DNA from: Thalassobacillus devorans
GTDB taxonomy: Bacteria; Bacillota; Bacilli; Bacillales; Halobacillaceae
Assembly: GCF_011761345.1 (NCBI RefSeq)
Contig: NZ_JAASRY010000003.1
Location: forward strand, 124,001-188,000
Direction: 5' to 3'
DNA length: 64,000 bases
Below, one piece after another: positions 1 to 8,194 of the stretch. Made by a program: the position numbers and the translations under genes. Numbering within the stretch: the first letter of the stretch is position 1; each line of letters begins with the position of its first letter. The notes below the pieces were generated by a model, which was not told the origin of the DNA, ran no database searches, and saw only the letters and a program-made list of their open reading frames with translations.

Positions 1-32
1 TCGAAGACCAAAAATTAGCGGATACGATTTAA
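1..32 (+). CDS. possible C-terminal tail of an upstream gene
   Basis: Frame 3 reads EDQKLADTI followed by TAA at 30-32, and a rho-independent terminator follows at once. This is what the end of a plus-strand gene cut by the window edge would look like, but nine codons cannot identify it. Confidence 0.3.
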   Translation, partial: EDQKLADTI

Positions 33-43
33 TAAATAGCCAA

Positions 44-80
44 GAGGAAGCATAGTCGCATTATCTATGCTTCCTTTTTT
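44..80 (+). terminator. rho-independent terminator
   Basis: AGGAAGCATAG and CTATGCTTCCT form an 11-bp perfect stem around a short loop, followed by a T-run. It would end the transcript entering from the left edge. Confidence 0.85.
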
Positions 81-100
81 ATGTGGAGGGAGCGGATAAA

Positions 101-238
101 ATGAAAGATAGTCGCTGTTGGTGGATACTCGCTGGAATAGCTTTTGTCGCTGCCGCGTTATTGGATATCAAGTATAAAGGTTTAGGCTACCGGATGATGC
201 CTGAATCTTTGAAAAAGAAGATTGATTTAGAGGACTGA
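101..238 (+). CDS. small membrane protein, 45 aa
   Basis: ATG start preceded by GGAGGG at 85-90. The product begins MKDSRCWWILAGIAFVAAAL, giving one membrane segment at about residues 7-22, then a short charged tail rich in Lys/Asp/Glu. It lies between two clear terminators, so it is its own transcription unit. I do not recognise a family. The good ribosome-binding site, the plausible topology and the private terminator support a real gene. Confidence 0.6.
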   Translation: MKDSRCWWILAGIAFVAAALLDIKYKGLGYRMMPESLKKKIDLED

Positions 239-286
239 ATGCCTGGCCCCCCGCCTGATTGCAGAGTGGGACCGGGCATTTTTTTA
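239..286 (+). terminator. rho-independent terminator of the 45-aa gene
   Basis: ATGCCTGGCCCC pairs imperfectly with the complementary GGGACCGGGCAT arm, followed by a run of seven or more T. It starts at the stop codon of the preceding small gene. Confidence 0.75.
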
Positions 287-318
287 TTGGGGCGGCGCTG
301 GTTTTGTTGATAGCTGCG

Positions 319-444
319 GAGGTCATGGTCCGCCCTAACTGACCAAGGTTCTTCCCTAACGCAGCAATGTTCTGCCCTAACTCCGGTACCTTCTTCCCTA
401 ACGGCACCATCTTCTGACTTAACGCGACGAACTTCTTCCTTTTC
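319..444. repeat. 21-bp-period degenerate array, family 1, copy A (6 units)
   Basis: Six consecutive 21-bp units start at 319, 340, 361, 382, 403 and 424. Each has six free bases, an invariant A at position 7, two free bases, then a conserved core close to TTCTKCCCTAAC. Period is exact with no indels. The array sits just behind a terminator and before the gene at 585. The minus strand is open across it and would encode heptads such as QNIAALG, but that frame has no ribosome-binding site or recognisable domain, so I treat it as non-coding. Related arrays lie at 8854-8979 and 45361-45507. Confidence 0.85.
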
Positions 445-584
445 TCAAAAACACGGACATCATATGGCAAAAATAGCCGCGCTGTTGTAGGTTTTTCAGT
501 GAATTTGATGAACGGAAATTAAAGGAAATGGAAGTTTTTTAGCCAATAAGCTAGTATAACCAAATTTATTTTAGGAGGGATTGG

Positions 585-869
585 ATGGATAATTTATTAA
601 GTGTTGTGTTGGGGTTTGTGCTGCTGGCAGGACTGTTACCGTTTGTCAAAGTGGTCAAATTGGCTTTAGGAAGCTATGACAGTAGCTGGTTCAATGACGG
701 AGGCAGGATTGGTGAAAAACTAATAGCACGCACAGAAGTGGTTGCCGGTTTTGCTCACGAAAACAGTTTTGTGGAGATTAGAGGGCCGACTAAATTGGCA
801 GGGAAGCGGGCGTTAGGGAAATTCAAATTTCGTAGTCGGAAAACGTTCCCCACAATTCATTTCGATTAA
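585..869 (+). CDS. hypothetical membrane-anchored protein, 94 aa
   Basis: ATG with AGGAGGGA seven bases upstream. An N-terminal hydrophobic segment (about residues 4-21) is followed by a basic, non-hydrophobic tail. The last 47 bases overlap antisense with the 3' end of the staygreen-family gene. A 9-bp stem (CCCACAATT/AATTGTGGG, about 850-877) spans the stop codon. No family recognised. The C-terminal part may be less constrained because of the overlap. Confidence 0.5.
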   Translation: MDNLLSVVLGFVLLAGLLPFVKVVKLALGSYDSSWFNDGGRIGEKLIARTEVVAGFAHENSFVEIRGPTKLAGKRALGKFKFRSRKTFPTIHFD

Positions 870-1278
870 ATTGTGGGCTTACAGAAATAAAATGAACGAA
901 AAGCGGTGCGTGATTTAATGCAGGATGGCTGTCAAAAAACTTTTGATCGCCATAACGAATCGCCTGCAGGGCAAGTGGCAATTCCCGTCTGAATATCGTA
1001 TTACGCAGAGCAGCGGCAGCCTGGTTAAATGTACCGGAACCGTCCACAAATACATACGCCTGATAGTAGCACCCTTCTCCCGTATTGATCCACTCACCAA
1101 GCACTTCATCCCTCATCGGGTTGATGGCATCGTAGGCATAATTTCGTCCAATAGTTAAAAAAAGCTCAGCGGTGATGTCCGAATGTGTAAGGGTATAGCG
1201 CCTTGGCAGTGTAGGCGTGGTTGCTGTGACTCCTTCACGGAACTCTACGGAAAGTTTCTGAGGATCTAATTTTTTCAA
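823..1278 (-). CDS. staygreen-family protein
   Basis: 151 aa, TTG start with GAGAGGAG upstream on the minus strand. The sequence matches the bacterial staygreen (SGR) family as I know it: an N-terminal KLSVEFREGVTATTP stretch, then RRYTLTHSDITAELFLTIG, then NPMRDEVLGEW, and FRRELPLALQAIRYGD near the C-terminus. Plant SGR proteins remove magnesium from chlorophyll a, and bacterial homologues with dechelatase activity in vitro are known. The native role in non-phototrophic Bacillaceae is unclear. It is a single gene facing the 94-aa gene, with no pigment genes nearby. Family assignment is firm; function is open. Confidence 0.85.
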   Translation of the reverse strand: MKKLDPQKLSVEFREGVTATTPTLPRRYTLTHSDITAELFLTIGRNYAYDAINPMRDEVLGEWINTGEGCYYQAYVFVDGSGTFNQAAAALRNTIFRRELPLALQAIRYGDQKFFDSHPALNHAPLFVHFISVSPQFNRNELWGTFSDYEI

Positions 1279-1360
1279 AGCCCCACTCCTCTCGAAAAAA
1301 TCTTCTTAGGCAAAATTATTCCCGTGGTAAAAGGAAAATGCCTATTGCCGGGCGACATAA

Positions 1361-1486
1361 TAGGGAGGTTCGAGGGGCTGTTTGGGCGGAATGAGCTGAA
1401 AATAGGCGATAAGTGAGGGTATTTAAACTATTAGCGTCGATATATAGGCGAAAGTAGGTGAAAATTAGGCGAACAAGTTTCCTGAT
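1361..1486. repeat. 21-bp-period degenerate array, word TAGGCGA (6 units)
   Basis: TAGGCGA starts at 1403, 1445 and 1466 (spacings 42 and 21), with weaker matches at 1361 (TAGGGAG) and 1382 (TTGGGCG). The intermediate unit at 1424 is degraded. It lies between the divergent staygreen and vpr-like genes. The word differs from family 1 but the period and the apparent six-unit length are the same. The rest of the 1279-1717 gap holds the vpr-like promoter region and a palindrome at 592-605 bases past position 1000 (1592-1605). Confidence 0.55.
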
Positions 1487-1717
1487 AAATATTTGATACG
1501 ACAAAATCAGCCTTTTCCCTGAATTTTTTTGAAGGAAAATGGTGAACGAAAATTAAAGGGAAACGGTCATATGTAGCCAATTTTTAAGTATACGAACCTG
1601 TTCGTTATTTCGTATAAAATTCATCGGAAAAAGGAGTGGGCAGAGAGCAACCATACATATTTTCGGTAAGTGAAAAATTCATCCACATTAAACTTAGAGA
1701 GAGGGAGTAAGCCAAAC

Positions 1718-4108
1718 ATGAAAAGCAATTTATCAAGAGCGTTATTCAGCCTGCTGGCATTTATGCTGATGTTTGCAGCATTCAACTTTAATGCCCAGGC
1801 AAATGAAAGCAGAACCCAGCTGACAGAATTGGATACGGCAGAAATTTTTGGAGACCTTGAATTAGGATCGGAACGACCGACATCGGTCATTGTCGAACTG
1901 GAAGCGGAGTCAATTGTAGAAGCGAAACATAAAGGGAAAAAACAGACAAAAGCTAATCTGAAAGCTGAAAGAGGAAAAGTAATCAATGAACTGAAAAAGG
2001 CAGTGAAAGATGCAGATGTTAACCGGGAATATGACTACGTTTTCTCTGGTTTCTCTGTGAAACTGCCGGCCAATGAAATTATGAAACTAGCATCGGTCGA
2101 TGGCGTAAAAGCTATCTATCCGAATGTTCACTATACGGCTGAAGTCATTTCAAAAGAAGAGATTTCTTCAGAAGAATTTAGTCCGGAAATGGCAGCCAGT
2201 GCTCCTTTCATCGGAGCTAATGATGCCTGGAAAGCTGGATTTACCGGTGAAGGAGTTACGGTAGCAGTTATCGATACCGGTGTTGATTATACGCACCCTG
2301 ACTTAGCTCATGCGTTCGGGGACTATAAAGGGTACGATTTTGTAGACGACGATAATGATCCACAGGAAGGTTCCGGCCAATATCACGGGACACACGTCTC
2401 TGGTACAGTGGCTGCGAATGGAGCGATTAAAGGGGTTGCCCCTGGTGCTGAATTGCTAGGCTACCGTGTATTAGGTCCAAACGGTGGCACCACAGAAGAT
2501 GTAGTTGCTGGTGTTGAGCTGGCCGTCCAAGATGGCGCTGATGTCATGAACTTATCGTTAGGAAACTCACTTAACAACCCGGACTGGGCGACATCAATCG
2601 CACTCGACTGGGCGATGGCGGAAGGGGTAGTTGCGGTTACTTCGAACGGGAACGCTGGTCCTAATAACTGGACAGTAGGATCTCCGGGGACTTCTCGTGA
2701 TGCTATTTCTGTAGGAGCGACACGTCTTCCATATAATGCTTATACAGCCGAAATAACTACTTCTGAAGGTGTTGAATATCCAAGTGCAAAAGTAATGGGC
2801 TTCCCATCGGATGATAATTTACTTGCATTAAATGAAGGTGAATATGAGTTTGCATATGCCGGGTTAGGTTACCCGGAAGATTTTGAAGGAAAAGACTTTG
2901 AAGGAAAAATTGCATTGATCAGTCGTGGTGAATTTGCTTTTGTAGATAAGGCTGAAAATGCTAAGAATGCCGGAGCAGTTGGGGCGATCATTTTCAATAA
3001 TGTAGAAGGTGAACATGCTGATGTGCCTGGCATGGCAGTACCGACAATCAAAACAACGCTAGCTGATGGTCAAAAATTATTAGCTGAGATGAAAGCAGGC
3101 AATAACAAAGTTTCTTTCAATATAGAATTTGATCAGGCTGTAAAAGAAACAATGGCGGACTTCTCATCCCGTGGTCCAGTAACACTGTCATGGATGATCA
3201 AACCGGATGTCTCTGCGCCTGGTGTAAACATCGTTAGTACGTTCCCTGATGAGGGTTATGCAGCGTTACAAGGCACGAGCATGTCATCCCCTCACGTCGC
3301 CGGAGCGGCTGCATTGCTTTTAGAAAAAAACCCAGGCTGGGGAACCAATGATGTAAAAGCAGCATTAATGAATACAGCCAAAGATGTGGTTGACCCAGGT
3401 ACTGGTGAAGCTTATGCGCATAATACGCAAGGAGCGGGCAGCATCCGTGTAGTTGAGGCATTAAATACAAACACCCTTGTCGGTACAGGCAGTCACTCAT
3501 TTGGTAAGTTCATAAAAGACAGTGGGAAGCAAGTAGAAAAACAGGGCTTTGAAATTAAAAATTTATCAGGGGAGGTTAAGAAGTACACGTTTGAAGTAGA
3601 GTTTGCAGGAAATCCAAAAGGAATCAAAGTAACTACGAGTAATAACTTAGAGGTTGAACCAGGAACCACACAGAATGTGAACCTAAACGTTCAGGTGGAT
3701 GCTTCAAAATTAAAGCCAGATTATTATGAAGGTATAGTTTTAGTGAATGATGGGACACAAACCATTAAGGTTCCAACCATTCTGTTTGTTGGTGAGCCAG
3801 ACTACCCCCGGGTAACAGGAGCGTTCATGGATAATGCGGGTGAAGGTTCATACTATGTCGGTGCTTATCTGCCAGGGGGCGCCGAGATTTTAGCTTATGA
3901 TTTATATCATTATGATAATGGGTATGTAGGGGATTTTGTTAAGACACTTGGTGTATTTGAAAATACTCCAGCTCCATATCATGAATTCGAATGGGACGGT
4001 ACCGTACAGAATGGTATTGAGATTCCAAACGGAGATTGGGTAATGGCAGTATATGTTGAGAAAGCAGGTGTTATGGAATATAAAGCATATCTAGTAACCA
4101 AAGAATAA
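1718..4108 (+). CDS. secreted subtilisin-family serine protease (Vpr-like)
   Basis: 796 aa from the ATG at 1718, chosen because GAGGGAG precedes it and a signal peptide begins there (basic MKSNLSR, hydrophobic core, cleavage near AQA-NE). An inhibitor I9-type propeptide follows (about residues 50-140). The S8 catalytic domain shows Asp186 (VIDTG), His223 (YHGTHVSG) and Ser521 (GTSMSSPH). A PA domain (about 365-465) is inserted between His and Ser, as in the Vpr/C5a-type group. The C-terminus (about 590-796) is beta-rich and probably mediates wall association or substrate binding. A minor extracellular protease is expected. It is monocistronic, with a strong terminator behind it. Confidence 0.92.
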   Translation: MKSNLSRALFSLLAFMLMFAAFNFNAQANESRTQLTELDTAEIFGDLELGSERPTSVIVELEAESIVEAKHKGKKQTKANLKAERGKVINELKKAVKDADVNREYDYVFSGFSVKLPANEIMKLASVDGVKAIYPNVHYTAEVISKEEISSEEFSPEMAASAPFIGANDAWKAGFTGEGVTVAVIDTGVDYTHPDLAHAFGDYKGYDFVDDDNDPQEGSGQYHGTHVSGTVAANGAIKGVAPGAELLGYRVLGPNGGTTEDVVAGVELAVQDGADVMNLSLGNSLNNPDWATSIALDWAMAEGVVAVTSNGNAGPNNWTVGSPGTSRDAISVGATRLPYNAYTAEITTSEGVEYPSAKVMGFPSDDNLLALNEGEYEFAYAGLGYPEDFEGKDFEGKIALISRGEFAFVDKAENAKNAGAVGAIIFNNVEGEHADVPGMAVPTIKTTLADGQKLLAEMKAGNNKVSFNIEFDQAVKETMADFSSRGPVTLSWMIKPDVSAPGVNIVSTFPDEGYAALQGTSMSSPHVAGAAALLLEKNPGWGTNDVKAALMNTAKDVVDPGTGEAYAHNTQGAGSIRVVEALNTNTLVGTGSHSFGKFIKDSGKQVEKQGFEIKNLSGEVKKYTFEVEFAGNPKGIKVTTSNNLEVEPGTTQNVNLNVQVDASKLKPDYYEGIVLVNDGTQTIKVPTILFVGEPDYPRVTGAFMDNAGEGSYYVGAYLPGGAEILAYDLYHYDNGYVGDFVKTLGVFENTPAPYHEFEWDGTVQNGIEIPNGDWVMAVYVEKAGVMEYKAYLVTKE

Positions 4109-4113
4109 ACTTA

Positions 4114-4149
4114 AAAAAGGATTTCAGCTCATGCAGCTGGAATCCTTTT
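4114..4149. terminator. bidirectional terminator
   Basis: AAAAAGGATT...AATCCTTTT with an inner AGCT-rich stem, A-rich before and T-rich after. It can serve both the protease gene and the convergent gene ending at 4154. Confidence 0.8.
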
Positions 4150-4153
4150 GCTT

Positions 4154-4642
4154 TTAACACCAAACAATAACTCTATAAGGCGTAGTCTGAGCAGGGATAC
4201 TTTTTGTTGCAGGCCCATAGATGACTATCAAATTCCTGTTCGCTGGATTCCCTGAAAAAGGCTGCCCGTTTGCTAATAAGATCGGTGTGTTGGGAGCAAG
4301 ATTCAATCTCAAAAAGTCATCACTGCTCACCAGCTGACTGTCGAAATAATCCACTTTTACTTTTTGATAAGAGCTTTCTTTTACCATAACAAGCGCACGG
4401 TATTGTGGCGGGTAAATGAAAGGGACGGGTGCATTCCGGTCATAATAGCCGGTCACCATGTCGCCCACGTTCACGATTGCCTGATCAACAAAATAAGTTG
4501 TAGGAGCTACTATGAAATTTACCAATGCGCCGGTTTCATTTTCCACGGAAATGATTTTATAACATCCTTCTTCTTCATTCACCCCGGTGATAAACTCTTG
4601 AATCATCGTCACGGTTCCCCGAAAAGGATTAAATTGAACCAA
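4154..4642 (-). CDS. conserved Bacillaceae protein of unknown function
   Basis: 162 aa from a TTG start at 4642, chosen because GGAGGG lies six bases upstream; an ATG 17 codons further out lacks such a site. The product starts MVQFNPFRGTVTMIQEF. It contains an oligonucleotide-binding-like first half with GDMVTGYYD and PPQYRALVMVK, and a C-terminal segment NRNLIVIYGPATKSIPAQTT. I have seen this architecture as a conserved hypothetical in many Bacillaceae but know no function. Cytoplasmic, with no signal peptide or membrane segment. Confidence 0.7.
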   Translation of the reverse strand: MVQFNPFRGTVTMIQEFITGVNEEEGCYKIISVENETGALVNFIVAPTTYFVDQAIVNVGDMVTGYYDRNAPVPFIYPPQYRALVMVKESSYQKVKVDYFDSQLVSSDDFLRLNLAPNTPILLANGQPFSGNPANRNLIVIYGPATKSIPAQTTPYRVIVWC

Positions 4643-4839
4643 TCTGATCCCTCCATTAACATGCCTCCACCTCACCCTGGGCAGAAGCCACATGTGTATG
4701 TTATTAAGCTATGTCAGGCTGACTGGTTGGTGATGAATAGCTGTGTTTTTCCTGATCGTGGGTTACTTACTCGTAATAATTCCTCTCTGTTTTTAATAGA
4801 TATGAGCATGTGTGTATTACATGACAGAGGGTGGTTATC

Positions 4840-5460
4840 ATGGTCAATGCATTTCCGGTGACAATCAGAACGGAGCAAATCAGTGGCGGGCCGAATAAGA
4901 TCGTTTATTATCCACGAGTAGTAAGGATGCAAAATAGTTCGCTTGAGCGGATGATCAATATGGCGATTGTCCGTCAGACCCAGCAGCTGATCCGTGAACA
5001 GGTGGGGAATATGCCATCGACGGTAGTAGAGATGCTTGGACTGTATGAAATCAAAAACAATCAGCGGAATGTTCTCAGTCTGTCCCTCTCCAATTATACG
5101 TACCACTATCAGGCAGCTCACGGAATGACGTATATTAAGTCGTTGACATTCGATCTCAAGAAAGGGAAGCAGTGTACGCTGAAGGATTTGTTTAAGCCGG
5201 GGAGTGATTATGTTGCGAGGCTTTCTTCCTTGATCAATGAGCAAATAAAGCAAAGGGATATTCAGACGTTCGATAGTCCTGTAACGATTCAACCTGATCA
5301 AGATTTCTACATTGCAGATAAGGCGCTGGTCATCTACTTCCAGCTCTATGAAATTACTCCATATGCTTTTGGTTTCCCGATGTTCCCGATTTCTGTGTAT
5401 GCCATCCAGGATATAATTGATGAAGGAGGGCCGCTCGGGCGCATGGCCCAAAATAATTGA
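4840..5460 (+). CDS. DUF3298/DUF4163-type protein
   Basis: 206 aa from the ATG at 4840 with AGAGGG upstream; an in-frame GTG at 4831 is less likely. The pattern is typical of DUF4163 followed by DUF3298 (the RsiV/PdaC-like extracellular module): SLSLSNYTYHYQAAHG in the middle, then TFDLKKGKQCTLKDLF, and ALVIYFQLYEITPYAFGFP at the end. Family members bind ligands such as lysozyme or peptidoglycan outside the cell, but this copy shows no signal peptide. It may be a cytoplasmic or spore-associated variant. Confidence 0.75.
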   Translation: MVNAFPVTIRTEQISGGPNKIVYYPRVVRMQNSSLERMINMAIVRQTQQLIREQVGNMPSTVVEMLGLYEIKNNQRNVLSLSLSNYTYHYQAAHGMTYIKSLTFDLKKGKQCTLKDLFKPGSDYVARLSSLINEQIKQRDIQTFDSPVTIQPDQDFYIADKALVIYFQLYEITPYAFGFPMFPISVYAIQDIIDEGGPLGRMAQNN

Positions 5461-5465
5461 TTACG

Positions 5466-5512
5466 GCAAGCGGTTCCGTTTAAGGTAGTATCCTTTAATG
5501 GAACTGCTTTTT
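5466..5512 (+). terminator. rho-independent terminator
   Basis: AAGCGGTTCC and GGAACTGCTTTT form the base of an imperfect stem, with a second paired region near the loop. It directly follows the DUF3298-type gene. Confidence 0.65.
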
Positions 5513-5582
5513 CTATGAAACTTATATGTATGTTGGTCGTATTTCATAGTATGTAAAAATTTCACCAAAAAGGGGGGATAGA

Positions 5583-5771
5583 ATGACACTTCAGGAGCTG
5601 ATGCCTTTAATTATACTGTTTTTATTATTCGTCAGTATCTTAACGGTAGTGTTAGCCATAATAATTACCGTTAGAAAGCGGAGAAAAGCCCAGCATGTAG
5701 AGACTAGTCCTGGATTACAAGCTAGAGTCGATCGATTGGAAAAGGAAGTCAAAAACCTGAAAAGCAAATAA
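5583..5771 (+). CDS. small membrane protein (DUF4083-like)
   Basis: 62 aa with AAGGGGGG upstream. One long hydrophobic segment (residues 7-30) is followed by RKRRK and a C-terminal amphipathic helix (LQARVDRLEKEVKNLKSK) that reads as a short coiled coil. This resembles the small DUF4083 family of Bacillaceae. Function unknown. A terminator shared with the convergent gene follows. Confidence 0.65.
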   Translation: MTLQELMPLIILFLLFVSILTVVLAIIITVRKRRKAQHVETSPGLQARVDRLEKEVKNLKSK

Positions 5772-5775
5772 AAAA

Positions 5776-5798
5776 CAGCTTCTAAGCAAAGAAGCTGC
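5776..5798. terminator. bidirectional terminator
   Basis: CAGCTTCT/AGAAGCTG stem between the convergent genes ending at 5771 and 5801, A-rich on the left and T-rich on the right. Confidence 0.7.
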
Positions 5799-5800
5799 CT

Positions 5801-6442
5801 TTACCCAAATACACTTGGAAATTGCTTTACGATGGCATCTGTAATGGCATCGGACATTTCTAACGCCTGTTCTTCAATTTCATCGTAGATGGCAATGTCT
5901 TTCTTATAATCCATCTGCATCATGAAGACTGCCTCCATTTTTGTGAGATCCAGATGTTTATAGAACATCTCACGTACGGCTTCTTCCGTTAGGAGAGGGT
6001 TAATCGTACTTAAGAAAACAGCAATTTCATCTGCATTGGCATACCACTTTCTTTCCGCCTCTGCGGCTGCCTGCTGATCGCCCGCAAGTGCCGCTTTGAC
6101 AAGATCAGCAGCAATAAGCAAGTGTTCTTTTACCAACTCTCCAAACTTGTCGCCGATCTGGTCCCCATACAGCGGTCTGAGTGCATTCCCCATATCGGTT
6201 GCATTCTGAAGCAGTCGTGTAACCACTTCATCAACATCTGGCAGCTTAAACGTTAAGCTGATAATGGTCATACGCGTCCAGGCGACGTGTTCTTCCCATA
6301 GGCTCCGCATGTCACTCTTGAGCTTAACCTCTGCTGGACTGATACACTTGGCAGGCCGTACGGCTGAATAAGCCGGATTAGGATAGAAGTAATATGGGAC
6401 TGGCCAGGGATGGGCAGAATTTTGCCAGTAGTAACGATTCAT
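5801..6442 (-). CDS. conserved helical protein of unknown function
   Basis: 213 aa. The N-terminus is Tyr/Pro/Trp-rich (MNRYYWQNSAHPWPVPYYFY), like low-complexity coat or surface proteins. The rest is a helical domain with LWEEHVAWTRMTIIS, LLQNATDMGNALRPLYG, LLIAADLVKAALAGDQQAA and WYANADEIAVFLSTINP. I know this domain from soil bacteria as a conserved hypothetical without assigned function. No metal-binding or catalytic motif is obvious. Confidence 0.7.
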   Translation of the reverse strand: MNRYYWQNSAHPWPVPYYFYPNPAYSAVRPAKCISPAEVKLKSDMRSLWEEHVAWTRMTIISLTFKLPDVDEVVTRLLQNATDMGNALRPLYGDQIGDKFGELVKEHLLIAADLVKAALAGDQQAAAEAERKWYANADEIAVFLSTINPLLTEEAVREMFYKHLDLTKMEAVFMMQMDYKKDIAIYDEIEEQALEMSDAITDAIVKQFPSVFG

Positions 6443-6555
6443 GTAACCCCTCTTTTCTTTGCACTTTTAAGCAATCTACAGCTATGATATTCAATGACTT
6501 TTGGTCGGTGACACTCACGTAATGAAAAAAAGAGGGGAAGAGCACAAAATGTTAC

Positions 6556-7854
6556 CTACCTCGTTTTTGTACGATATAAAATTATAAATGGTACAAGTAA
6601 GATCGAGACAACCCCTCCGATAACTGAAAGCGTAGGGAAGTTCGAAAGTGCTACAATCACACCAGACACAGCACCGCCTGAGGCACCGGCCAGTGCGATA
6701 AAGACATCGACGCTTCCCTGTGTTTTGGCACGATTATCAGGAGTTGTGGCATCAACGATGATTGCCGTACCGCTGATCAGTCCGAAGTTCCACCCGAGGC
6801 CGAGCAGGGCAAGGGCACTCGTCAATCCGACCATCGATTCGCCTGGTGCGGCAGCGGCAAGAATTCCGGATGCAAGCAATGTCACGCCTGAGGCGATGGC
6901 CATTGTGAATCGGCCGGCCTTATCAACAAGAATACCAGTGATCGGCGATGGCAGGTACATGGAGCCGATATGGACACCAATGACGAGTCCGACGGCGTTC
7001 AGTCCATGGCCGTGTGCCCCCATGTGTACCGGGGTCATCGTCATGATGGCTACCATGACAATCTGGCTCAGAATCATGACCGTGGCACCAATGATGACGC
7101 CGCGTTTGTTCCAGGAAGCGGGCAGGGTCACCCCTGAGGCAGCATTATCATCGACTCCCTGGACAGCAGCCAGTGCCTTGGAAACTAAGAATGGATCCGG
7201 ACGCATCAGGATGAAAATCGCCAACCCGGCAAGGATATAGGCAGCGGCTGCCAGAATGAATGGACCGGCTAAAGCAGGAACGCTGATGGATGTAGCGAAG
7301 TTCCCCATGACACCGACTAAGTTCGGCCCTGCGACCGCACCAAACGTGGTAGAAACCATCGCCATACTGACAGCGGTAGCCCGCTGCTTCGTATTCGCCA
7401 TATCGGTTCCGGCGTAGCGCGCCTGCAGGTTGGTAGCTGTTCCGGCTCCATAGATTAATAGGGAAAGGAATAATAAAATGACACTATTGATGATAGCAGC
7501 AAAAATAACCCCGATCGCTCCGAGACCACCGGCTATAAATCCGATGGTGAGGCCCGGCCGCCTACCAAACCTTTGCGAAAGCCGTCCGACAACCATCGCA
7601 GCTCCGGCAGAACCGAGTGTAAACAGCGCCACCGGCAGTCCAGCGAAACTGTTGGTGCCAAGCATATCCTCGGCAAGAAGTGCTCCAACGGTAATACCCG
7701 CGGCAAGTCCGGCCCCTCCAAAGATTTGTGCAATGATGACGATGATCAGCGTCCGCCGGTACAGGCTTTGTTGTTTTACCGTTGAATCTATATAACTTTG
7801 CAGCCAGGCAGGCTGGTTGTTTGTTTCATCTATTTTCATAGCTTTTTCAGACAT
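6556..7854 (-). CDS. MFS transporter
   Basis: 432 aa from an ATG at 7854 with AAGGAAG upstream (an adjacent GTG is the alternative). About 12 membrane segments. The loop 2-3 motif GRLSQRFGRRPGLTIGF is the MFS motif A. Two six-helix halves flank a central loop at about residues 215-245. Drug or metabolite efflux is plausible, but the substrate cannot be read from sequence. Monocistronic. Confidence 0.85.
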   Translation of the reverse strand: MSEKAMKIDETNNQPAWLQSYIDSTVKQQSLYRRTLIIVIIAQIFGGAGLAAGITVGALLAEDMLGTNSFAGLPVALFTLGSAGAAMVVGRLSQRFGRRPGLTIGFIAGGLGAIGVIFAAIINSVILLFLSLLIYGAGTATNLQARYAGTDMANTKQRATAVSMAMVSTTFGAVAGPNLVGVMGNFATSISVPALAGPFILAAAAYILAGLAIFILMRPDPFLVSKALAAVQGVDDNAASGVTLPASWNKRGVIIGATVMILSQIVMVAIMTMTPVHMGAHGHGLNAVGLVIGVHIGSMYLPSPITGILVDKAGRFTMAIASGVTLLASGILAAAAPGESMVGLTSALALLGLGWNFGLISGTAIIVDATTPDNRAKTQGSVDVFIALAGASGGAVSGVIVALSNFPTLSVIGGVVSILLVPFIILYRTKTR

Positions 7855-7945
7855 CACCGGCTCTTCCTTTCTAAAAACGCAAATTAATATACCCTTAGCG
7901 GTATGATTACTCCTTCATTGTAACTCTAATAGTCTCATATTACCA

Positions 7946-8065
7946 TTAGAAAAACTTGGCTTGTGGCTGGACTTATGGCGAAAGCCTAAGTGTTTTCTTA
8001 TACTTTAAACTTCTAACAAAGGTGAATATTCCTTAAAGTATTAGAAAAACCTGGCCATTCTGTAT
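7946..8065. repeat. intergenic element with inverted and direct repeats
   Basis: The 7855-8194 gap contains ATTAGAAAAAC-YTGGC twice in direct orientation (about 7946 and 8041). A stretch at 7971-8023 is related, on the opposite strand, to TTAAAGTATTAGAAAA at 8033-8048. On the minus strand 7971-8023 resembles 49179-49231: both run CTTTGTTA, a TTAAAGTATAAGAAAA-like block, then GGCTTTCGCC. The AGGCTTTCGCCATAAGT word recurs at 39861. It looks like a small dispersed non-coding element. Confidence 0.5.
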
Positions 8066-8194
8066 ACCTATTAAACTGGCAAAAGGTTTGAAAAGCAAGG
8101 GTAACGTGCACTGTATAAGAAAGGGCATAATCTGCTACGTATAGGATTAAATCTGATATAGTAGTTATAAGTAAAAGTTAGATGGGGTGAAGCA

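Noticed and set aside
168-470. 100-aa minus-strand protein with LGQN heptads
   Set aside because: No ribosome-binding site, runs across a terminator and a non-coding array, and the analogous frames at the other two arrays share no common start or end.
1592-1605. ACGAACCTGTTCGT palindrome upstream of the vpr-like gene, LexA-like
   Set aside because: The Gram-positive LexA/DinR box needs four bases between CGAAC and GTTCG; here there are two. No SOS gene follows.
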